A stretch of 64,000 nucleotides of DNA from assembly GCF_021130785.1 (NCBI RefSeq), contig NC_060207.1, positions 101,225,001-101,289,000 on the forward strand, read 5' to 3'. This document shows, one piece after another, positions 39,441-49,500 of the stretch. This DNA comes from Homalodisca vitripennis. Its lineage: Eukaryota > Arthropoda > Insecta > Hemiptera > Cicadellidae. Numbering within the stretch: the stretch's first letter is position 1; each line of letters begins with the position of its first letter. The notes under the pieces were generated by a model. It had not been told where the DNA came from. It was given only the letters and a program-made list of their open reading frames with translations, and did no database searches. The translations under genes were made by a program, and so were the position numbers.

Positions 39441-39989
39441 TTGAAATATCTACCACAGCAAGTTAAAATAATGCTGATAAAGACTCTTGTACTGCCTCAC
39501 TTCAACTACTGTGACATAGTCATTAATGACATGACTGTGGAGCTTTCAAATAAACTCCAGCGTGCTCAGAACTTTTGCATTAGGTTCATTTTCAATATCA
39601 GACGTGATGATCATGTAACGCTCTACTTCAAACAATTATCTATCTTAAAATTACTAGATCTTTGAGACTATCACTCACTCATTCTGTTGCACGCTCTTTT
39701 AAATACAAATTGTCCCAGTTATCTTTCAAACAACTTTCAATTTATGTCTGAAATAAGTGAACAAAGTACAAGGAGGATTACATCCTTATTATCTATTTCA
39801 ATTTATCAAACAACTACCTTTAGTAAGTCGTTTACAGTTTCTGCCTGTCGATTGTGGAATGCTGTATCTGTAAACATCAGAGCGCGCTCGCTTTGGGGTG
39901 GATGTCAGGGCCTTGATGCTGGAGGCTCAGGGGGTATAGCGGTTGGCGTCTTTGGAATATGGTACTTAAGGCAATTGAATGCAAGTTGA
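39441..39989 (+). pseudogene. LINE RT C-terminal region
   Basis: ORFs 39441-39665 and 39687-39989 give KIMLIKTLVLPHFNYCDIV, KLQRAQNFCIRFIFNIRRDD, SILKLLDL, then HALLNTNCPSYLSNNF and ACRLWNAVSVNIR. These correspond to the post-catalytic segment of Jockey-type RT proteins. A single stop (TGA at 39663-39665) separates them. Confidence 0.8.
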
Positions 39990-40344
39990 ATGAATGCGTG
40001 TGTGTCTTGTTATATTATTGTAAATATGTATAAAGTTACATTAATTATTGATGCTTGTTTTTTAAGCTAAGATTCATTTAATATGTAATGTAAATAAATA
40101 GATTTATTTTTAGTTATAAAATGTATATGTATATATAATTATGTGTGTGTTAGTTTAATTTTATATAAAGTTAAGTGGCATAGAGGACTTTATAGACCTA
40201 ATTTCGCCTCTGATAAAGACATTTTTCCATTTCATTTTAATTTCATTTCATCCACAGCCATCTGTTATTTTAGCGTTTATTCTAAGAAATTATAATAACT
40301 TTATAACTTAATAACTTATTATAATAACATACATATAAGAGAAT

Positions 40345-40930
40345 TTCCTTATCACAGTGATAAAGGAAGTCTCAGAACTTTGAATTTATGGGTCTTAGTT
40401 ATCTCATCAATAACATTCAGTGAATCAAGTGTTTAAATTTTTGCACCTCTGCAAGCAGTTCTTTCTTCAAGCTGTCTGATGGAAAATCTACATTTTTGCC
40501 TGTTCTGATGTCTTCTTTTTTTTTTGTTTTTGTAATGGGTATGTTTTTAACTTTACGGCTGTGGTATGCTGTGTTATCAATAACAACAACAGGATCAGGA
40601 GACATTGGACTAATTGTCCTACTTAAACCATTTTTCATAAGTATCTCCATCCATTTCTGTTTGGAAATCGGCTGCCCTTTTTTTCTAAAATTACAAGCTG
40701 TGCTCCTTCAACAAAGCCACATGCATGCACAATGACAAACCAGGAACCTCGTTGAGTTGGTTCTTTCAAACATGTTGTGGGCCCAGCTAAGAAAGCATCT
40801 TTCAGTGTTTTTATAGTTTATTCATTCCATATATTTTAGGAGTCGCTTGCCCAACATTTATCATGTTTCGTCCATAAATATAAAATTTCTCTTTTGTTTC
40901 TTAAATTGCCTCATCGATCTTAAGTAAGAA
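40345..40930 (-). pseudogene. DDE transposase fragment, copy C
   Basis: Third copy of the DDE_3-type transposase seen at 32.5 and 42.6 kb, and the one that retains the catalytic core without a MITE. On the minus strand it reads YGRNMINVGQATPKIYG (40870-40830), then, after a frame change, GSWFVIVHACGFVEGAQLV, KKGQPISKQKWMEILMKNGL, VVVIDNTAYHSRKVKNIPI (with the aspartate of the D-N-x-x-Y-H box), SDSLKKELLAEVQKFKHLI and KFKVLRLP. Sequence past about 40340 is unrelated to the other copies, so the LNPIE block is missing. Confidence 0.75.
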
Positions 40931-41870
40931 TGAAGCCAAACAATTAAATTATTTGTTTCTAACAATAAAGACTGTCTGCTGCGTTTTTCAAAGCAAAATC
41001 CAAAGAATGATTTTATATGAAAATAACCCAGTTATATATTTTCAGGATACGATATTTTTTTACAACTAATTGCTCTGGATGGAGTGAAATATCTGTATTA
41101 ACATTAAGAATAATTAATAAGATATTCAAATACATTTTATTTTATCTGAGTGATATTAAATGATGTACTAAACTCCTAACAGTGCAATAATGTTTTACTA
41201 GAAATTAATAAAATACAGTATTTTCCCTTCCACTCTGAGGAAGAATATGAAGTTTTTCTATACTCGGTTCCATGTTCACCATTCAGTACAGGTCTAATGA
41301 GACATATTCATGTTACTACCTTTACTGGAAACATCATGCCTAGTGTCATGTGGGTTGCATCAATTGTGCTTGTGTCCCACACGAAGATGCATCAATAGAT
41401 TTTACTGTACCCTACCTTTTGTATCTTAGCTCATGTTCATATTTGTTAATGTATACTTATCTGTGAAGTTTGCATCACTATACAAAGTTCATAAAAATAT
41501 AGGTGTGAAAGGATTTATAATTTATTATAAAACAATATGTAAATTCATTCACACCAAATTGATGTTTAAATACTGAAACTTAAAAATATTATGATTTTGT
41601 TATGGTAGTGTGTAAGACATTTTTTATACTGCATAAATAGTTATAAGATTCTAGCTTTTGCACATGCAAATATAGGTTCAAATAGGATGTATTTCTATTT
41701 ATATTATACAATTTGTCCATCGATTCACTCTGAGTATTTTTAAACTTACACTGCAAGATTGGTTCTGAATATGGTAAAGGCAGTACAGGAAAGAATCTGA
41801 TATCTGAGATGGTGTGGCTTATATGTATATTATAATTCTTTAGCCTAAACACTAAAATAACAGATTGCTG
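40931..41870. other. AT-rich spacer, nothing recognised
   Basis: No family signature. A minus ORF (41852-41589) of 87 codons has no recognisable domain. Confidence 0.45.
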
Positions 41871-43160
41871 CGGATAAGAAGGGCTTGTAAAAAAGAGTCA
41901 AAGTATTCATCAGTTTGTTGGAAGTAATGGACCTTGTGGATGTACTTTGTATAGGCCTAACTAAGCTTGCATACAGTGCTCAGTGTAATATTTTTCAAGC
42001 TTACAGTGCTTATGACCTAATTACATAGTGTTAAATAGGCCTACTATTTTTATAATTTTTCATTTCAGTATTTGATTCGTTTCTTAATTAACTGTAGTTC
42101 GTGTGCTCTGTCATCTAGATCTGCAGGAGATCCTATAAAACGTGGAACCGTACAACAGTGTTGAATGTTTTTAAATACTTTCAAAAATCTTTTCCGAAAA
42201 AAATGTCATTTTGGGTAAACAGAATGAAACAGTTTATGTTATCAAGGACCTACAAAAACTACATTATTAGAAAGATCAGACTTTATTTGACTTATTGAAA
42301 AAATTGCATGTCATTATGACGATTGGTTCTTGTTTTCTGCCTACTAAAAGGAAGCTATGTCGGCGAGAAGGTGGCCCCACCTACTATTTTTTTCTCAGCT
42401 GATTATGTAAGCACTTTTAAAGGTTATCTTTAAGTTTGGTACTACTAGTAACATATAACCTAATCTAAACCTGGTTATATTGTGTAATAACAAGAATAGG
42501 GACAGAGTGGCTTACAACTCGCCGACTTTGCTTCTTCGTGGGAGGCAGAAAACAAGAACCAGGCGTCACAATGACATGAAATTTTCACAGTGTCAAATAA
42601 AGTTTCACACAGCGTATTATAGCTGTAAAGTTGAAAATATACCATTACAAAAACAAAAAAAAGAAAACATCAAGAACAGGTAAAAATGTAGAGGCTTGAA
42701 GAAAGAACTGCTTGCAGAAGTACAAAAACTTAAGCAGTTGTATTCACAAAACGTTATAGCAAGATAGCTAAGACCCATAAACTCAGAGTTCTGAGACTTC
42801 CCCTTTATCACTGTAAGTTAAATCTCATTGAGTTTGTCTGGAGGCAAGTTAAAAGACATGTTGCCTTAAGTAACAAAACATATATAATGTCAAGCAAATA
42901 GAGCTATTGATTGAAAACACTTTTAAGGCCGTCAAAACGAGCTATGGAAGAATTACTGCAAACATGTGGAAAAAATTAAAGAAGACAAGTGGAAGATAGA
43001 TAATTTGCAAGATGATGTGGAACCATTAATTATTCGACTGTCTGGATCTTCAACAAGTTTGGAGAAGATAATTCTAGTGTGTCACAGTTCAGTGTTGAGT
43101 CTGGAGTCACTGTCTTACAGTAAATCAAGCAAGGTAACCAACATAGTAACATTTAATACA
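41871..43160 (+). mobile_element. DDE transposon copy B, inverted relative to copy A
   Basis: Reverse-complement counterpart of 32476-33962. The + strand gives TAYYSCKVENIPLQKQKK (42612), then in shifted frames KLRVLRLP, the YHC.LN.IEFVWRQVKRHV block (42800-42860) and KRAMEELLQTC. The block 41871-42306 matches 33578-33962 in inverse order, and a MITE sits at 42307-42578 exactly where copy A has its MITE. Heavily mutated and not functional. Confidence 0.75.
42307..42578. mobile_element. 272-bp deleted copy of the 33.1-kb MITE
   Basis: The left end CATGTCATTATGACGATTGG and right end (CCAGGCGTCACAATGACATG) form the same inverted repeat as the 502-bp MITE. The core between them retains only the TACTAGTAACATA/TCTAAACCTGGTTATAT part, so about 230 bp have been lost. 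Confidence 0.82.
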
Positions 43161-43582
43161 AATATGATATAAACTTGCAAACTTTATTTAACATGTACAT
43201 AACAATGTACAGGTAATCTATAAACTGCCATTATCAATTTACAAAAGTAAATACATTTATTGTTTAAGATTAATATTATTTTAGTAATAATTATGCAAAT
43301 ACTTTAAATATATCACAGTAATTTCATTTTATGAAAATTAGTTAAATTGTAACATGTAAGTAGTAGTCTATACCTGTAACAAAAAACTTATTTCTTGAAA
43401 AATGTATTTAATCCAACGGAGTGTGACCCGGGGCGATGTCATGAGGATGGCTAGTTCCTCGAAAACCGTCTTTTGAATAACATGGATTATGGCCGCTCCG
43501 TACTGTATGGAACCGAGTATAATTAGTTGTCAATAGAAGGCTTTGGTATTTGTTTTAATTGATTTTTATCTAATTCGTTGAA
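43161..43582 (+). promoter_or_regulatory. Upstream region of the SDR gene
   Basis: 420 bp between the transposon and the SDR start codon. The last 160 bp (43424-43582) are less AT-rich and contain no upstream ATG in good context close to the start. No TATA box in a convincing position or initiator could be fixed. The true promoter may lie here or further upstream if a 5' UTR exon exists. Confidence 0.3.
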
Positions 43583-46500
43583 ATGTTAGTTGTGAGATTT
43601 AAAGTGGTAACATTGATTACAGTGACAGCACTGCAAGTGACTACATCTACGTTACAAAAGGTGAATTCTACAGTGATAAAGGTGTCTGCTGCTGTGGTGG
43701 CGGGGACTGCTGCGGTATGGCTGGTATACAGACGACCCAGATGCGTAATATCCCCTCAGTCACGCCTGGTCGCTATAACAGGTTGTGATTCTGGGGTCGG
43801 TTACTCTGCTGCAATACACTGCCATCAGCAGGGCTTCTGGGTGCTGGCCATGGTACTCAGTGTAGACAGTAAAGGGGCTCAGGTTCTCACGGCCATTGGC
43901 AAGGTGAAGTCATAAATCCTCACATACTTTTAAAATGTACTTGATATGTTTTTAGTTGTTTTGGGTTTGGTCTTTTTGACTGACATGTTCTGTAAGATAT
44001 TCGTAGTGTCAAAGTCTCTTAATATTACGGTACAACTTGAGCAGTACTGGTAATAGGAATAGTAATTTGATGGTGTCATCAGTACTGATCTGTCTCTAAC
44101 AATTGATACCTTTAGTTTAATCTAAATAATTATACAAGGCGTGATCAGAAAGTAAGTACAATGTCTGCACAAAAAATCATGTGCACTGTCTTTTAGGATC
44201 GGAAAGGTGTTTTGCTGATCGATTTTCTCCCAAGAGGTGAAACCATTAATGCAGTAAGGTACTATGAAACCTTAAGAAAACTAAGGTGGGTAATTCAAAA
44301 CAAACGGAGAGGAATGCTCAGTAATGGAATTGTGTTGCTCCATGACAATGCTCGGCTCCATACCTCTGATGACACTCAAACATTGATTCAACAATTTCGT
44401 TGGGAGCAGTTCGATCACCCGCCGTACACTTGCCCGGACTTGGCACTCTCTGATTACCACTTGTTCCTGCACATGAAATGCGAGCTAGGTGGCCATCCTT
44501 TGAAACTGACGATGAAGTGAAAACTGCTGTGGGGTCGTGGCTACATTCGTTGGCGGGAACCTTCTACAAAGAGGGTGTAGACAAAATTGATCCCCCGCCA
44601 CGACAAGTGTTTGAACATCGGTGGAAACTATGTAAAAAATGAGTTTAAGGTTTGGGCTTTCATGTAGAAATAAAATTGTGTTAAAAACATGGTATTACTT
44701 TTTTTTTTAAACGGTACTTACTTTCTGAACACGCCTCTTGTTAATGAATCATCTAATTCATTGAAAAGATGAGGAAATTAATATTGTGTAGCATTTAACA
44801 TTATTACTAGATCTATAAGACATATAAATTTAATAGAGCCTCTCTAATTTTAGAATTTCATAACTATTAAATAAATAAATGTGTAAGAACCTTCTAAAGA
44901 TGGCCAAAAGAATGTTCATGATGAGAAGAGGGTGACCACCAGTGATCGCCCAAATAACAATGTACAAAAAAATTGTTCAATACAAGAAGTGCATTAATAT
45001 TGATGGCAACTGATTATTTCAATGAGCTGCCATTTTGTACTGGGTGGATATATAAAGTTCTAGTTTCCACTTTTCTTTAGGGGTCACTTAATGGATCTTT
45101 ACTTCAATTTCTTTTTTTACTTCTTCTTCTGCCTATCCAGCGATTTGGATTGTTTAAATACTCGTGGACATGCGGGCCTTAGTGTGGAGGTGCTCCATCC
45201 TGTTGGAATCAAATTTCATTACAGGTGTTGGTTGCTACTTGGATAGCTGGATAAACCTGATTTTGTAACATTTTCTGGTATGCCTTGGCATTAAAGTTTC
45301 GCATCAAAATAAAAAGGGCCCAACAAACTGATCCCTCACAATGCCAAGTCAAACATTTTCAGGGTGCTGGGTATGTTGGTCTCTCATGTAATGAGGGTTA
45401 ACATCAGCTCAATAATAAACATTGTGTCTGTTAATGTTACCGTTTAATATGAAAATTGCTTCATCTTAGAAAGCAATGTTCTTTAATCTAGTTTTATTAT
45501 TATTAATGTTCCGCATCATTATTTCACAAAATTCTACTTGACGATCAAAATCATCCTCTCTTAACTTGATTTTTTACACTTTATAACTACTGTCATGTGA
45601 AACTTTACAAACTGATGTTTGAGATATACCTAATATTTGAGAAACATTTTTATGTTGAGGCACGAGGATCTTCTACAACAGACTGTAAAACGTCAAGTAA
45701 TAGTGCTTCGTTTGTAGCCAATTTTGGTCGTTCAGGTGTGGGGTGGTCTTTAATGCTGCCTGTCCTCGAAACGTTGGATTGTCTTTTGAATTCCTGATTT
45801 AGATATAGAATTTCGATTGGGATTAGTGTCATTACATAAATTCCTTAATCCATCATAAGATCTCACCCAGTTTCTGTAGTCTTGCATCATCAGGATCATA
45901 ATACACTCTTGTTCACTTAAATACACCATTTCAACATGAAGTATCACAAAAACATGTCTTAACTTTGTTAATTCCAACCAGAAACTGAATATGATACTGG
46001 ACATCCTCAAAACTGGTAAGATAAGGGAGGCCTGCCCTGCAGCAGGTAATAACTGTAAAATGGGTTTGAGTTTGCAAGGAAAATGGTTGTCTATTGAAGT
46101 TATTTACCTTCTGAATGTGGATGTTCATGTTTTGCTTCAATTAATTTTTAATTAATTTCAATGAGCTGTGTTTTGTACTGGGTTGAGATAGAACGCTCTA
46201 GTTTCCATTGTTCTACTTTTATCAAGATCTTTCAAATGAGGTGTCACTTTATGGATCCTTACATTTTAAAAGCTTGAGCTCTAATTGACAGTTGTTGTAA
46301 TACTGTGGTGTTATAGGATTCTGGTCGATTGGAAGTGTTGGCTGTGGATGTGACAAAGCCAGAGCAAGTTGCAGCTGCAGTCCAGCAAGTTACATCATGG
46401 CTGGACAAAGACCCACCCCTGGGTAAGTGTTGTAACTGACAATATACTCAATCTGGGAATAATATTTGTCTTGCCTTACTAGATCTTTGTTGTGGTTACA

Positions 46501-49500
46501 ATAATTATACAACAATCCAAACGTGAGAAATAGAAAATGTAGTCTGTGGTGGTTTCTTGTCCCTTGTCAAAGTAAAGAAATGCAAACTGATTTAATCATC
46601 CTGAAAATGTAAATGAATTGTTCAAACAAAATTTAGAATTATTCAGTATGATTAAATATAACAAGAGAATAGTTGAGAATGTAGATAGTAAGAAACTTAA
46701 GAGGAGTAGGATTAGGAAAGTGCTCAGCGTACTGGTGGTCCCCAAATATTTTCTATATCATAATAACTATAGTCACTTAAAATTGTCATACTTCAAATTA
46801 GAAAATGATTTATTATATATACATTGTAAATTATCATTCCTATTTCCTCAGTAATTCCATGAACTATGTATGTTCAATGGTGTGCCAGAAAGTTTTGTTT
46901 CAACAAACTTTAGAAACTTAGTTGACAAGGAATTCAAACCTAATGCTGGCAACATTTATTTCCAACGAGGTTTCTATCCTATTGAATTGTCAAACATTAA
47001 AAGTCAACATTTATGCCTTATGTGTTTTAGGGCATTTTATGTACTTTAAAATAATGTTTGCCAATAACATTTGGCACACTATTTAAAAGTCTATTGCGTT
47101 AAAAATCAAAATAGTTTTAATCATAATATGATCAATAACATGAATAATTTTCCTTGTAATCAACGTTAAAAACTGAAATTTGTTTTGCTTTCTAGTGGGT
47201 TTGATAAGTAATGGATGTTGTACCTCAGGTTTGGCTTCGTTTAAGTTTCATTTTAAATTATATGCTCTCATTCTAGTATGTTATGAAGGTACAAAGCCTT
47301 ATTGAAATAATGTTGTTAGCCATCCGTCTGTGCGATAACCTTGATAGAAATGCCCTAGAGCCTTGAAATTTGGTACATGAGTATCTCTTGGTCCAAGGAA
47401 GAATGCTATTAATTTGGAATACATCTGTTTGTCTGTCCATTTGACCGTCTGTGCGATAAATTTTGATAGAAAAATCGAGTCTGTTATACTTGGACTTGGT
47501 AAATAGGTTCCTCTTGGTGCAAGGAATAACCCTATTAGTTTTAAGGTCAAAGGGTAGTTCATCTGTCTGTCTCACCACTTGCCTATAGGTGCAGTAACAC
47601 TTGATGGAAAGGTCCTAGGGACTTGAAACGTAGTACATAGATTCCTCTTGGTCTAACGAAGAGCTCTATTGATTTTAGGGTTTTCTTTATTTCTTCTACT
47701 GAAAACATACAAGTAGATAGGTACATAATAGTAGATTATCGCTCTTCAGATTAACGTGGACTCCAAATTCCAGAAGTCAAGTCTGTGACAGTATCAGATT
47801 TCAGACGCTGCACTAAGGGGAGGTGAAGTGAAGCTAAACTCAACATTCACATTAAATCATCCATAGCTATATTACTTGTATAAAACTTGATGAGATAGAG
47901 GCCAAGCAATGCTTAGTGGATTTTGTCTAAAACATCATAATGCACTCAGTTGTCCACTTGATGAGACAATGAGAACACCTCTTCACCTAGATTACACTGA
48001 ATGGCTGCTGGGTAACAAGACAATCTCTTTTATAGCCTAGATGTCTGCTGTCAAAACAATGCAACATGAAAACAACTAAGAATTCAGTGTATGCAGAGAG
48101 TATGTTTTAAATGTCTTTGTTGCCAACTGGCTTTGTTGACTCTCTATCTCAGAACCTTGTGTGATGCTGGTACATTTAGGACACAGAAATCATGGCAATT
48201 AGTATTGCTAAAGTATTATACTGTTTTGATTCTGCTGGATCTCTTTAGATTAAGATGGAATCCAGATTCTAAGTGTCAAGTCTCGAACAGTAACTGGACT
48301 GGCTTGGTTGGAATATATTCAATTAGAACATTGAATCAGGACTGGCATGGAAACTTAATAAAACTAGTCTAGATTCTAATTGAATAGACTATTGAAAAGA
48401 CTAGCAGTATCAAGTAAGGGTGTGTCAGCGTATCTGAACCCAAAATGGGTACCCACTAGAAAGAGTTTAATCTAGTCTTGTTCTTAAGGGTTGATTAAAC
48501 ATCAGTTGGGCAGATCCTTGCGTTTAAATGGAATAAACATATGTGAAATTAATCAAAATCCACATAAAGCTACATTATGCTGGTTATTTACCAACTATGC
48601 AATTTTAGTACTTCATCTTCTTCCAAAATTTATTTCTTTTATTGTTAATACTTACATATACATAAAAAGTCACATTGAGTGATGGTATTTGGTGAAACAG
48701 AATGGCAGGCTGGACGTTTAATCTCACAACAACTGGATGTGAACCTCGCAGGATCCATTAGGGTGGCACGACTATTTGCTCCTGTGTTGTTGCAGTGTTC
48801 CATGCCTTGATGAATAATGCTGGAGTGATGGTATTTGGTGAAACAGAATGGCAGACTGAACATATAATCTCACAACAACTGGATGTCAACCTCGCAGGAT
48901 CCATTAGGGTGGCACGACTATTTGCTCCTGTGTTGTTGCAGTGTTCCATGCCTTGATGAATAATGCTGGAGTGATGGTATTTGGTGAAACAGAATGGCAG
49001 ACTGAACGTATAATCTCACAACAACTGGATGTCAACCTCGCAGGATCCATTAGGGTGGCATAACTATTTGCTCCTGTGTTGTTGCAGTGTTCCATGCCTT
49101 GATGAATAATGCTGGAGTGATGGTATTTGGTGAAACAGAATGGCAGACTGAACGTATAATCTCACAACAACTGGATGTCAACCTCGCAGGATCCATTAGG
49201 GTGGCATAACTATTTGCTCCTGTGTTGTTGCAGTGTTCCATGCCTTGATGAATAATGCTGGAGTGATGGTATTTGGTGAAACAGAATGGCAGACTGAACG
49301 TATAATCTCACAACAACTGGATGTCTCAACCTCGCAGGATCCATTAGGGTGGCATAACTATTTGCTCCTGTGTTGTTGCAGTGTTCCATGCCTTGATGAA
49401 TAATGCTGGAGTGATGGTATTTGGTGAAACAGAATGGCAGACTGAACGTATAATCTCACAACAACTGGATGTCAACCTCGCAGGATCCATTAGGGTGGCA

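Larger units (their letters stand above)
36980..40250 (+). mobile_element. Jockey-like LINE, plus strand
   Basis: Non-LTR element lying head to head with the minus-strand LINE. It has a GC-rich leader (36990-37110), an endonuclease (37150-38110), RT (38440-39440, badly broken), a C-terminus (39441-39990) and a 3' region ending near TTTCATTTTAATTTCATTTC (40228-40247). Blocks seen in the RT are AVGTDGIPIRLITDTLP (38468), FRPISILPALSKCL (38630) and HSTITALLKIVDDIRD (38755). [15 protein letters not shown] stretch occurs near 39005 in a shifted frame, and YAGDTNI replaces YADD near 39095. Confidence 0.87.

Noticed and set aside
43583..43903. SDR exon 1 as a single-exon truncated gene
   Set aside because: The frame runs into a stop just past a GTGAAG donor, and the next exon continues the SDR fold exactly in phase.
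47273..47578. Two overlapping ~90-100-codon minus ORFs with a TDGQMDRQTD stretch
   Set aside because: The stretch is the TCTGTCTGTC repeat read in reverse within a degenerate tandem repeat.
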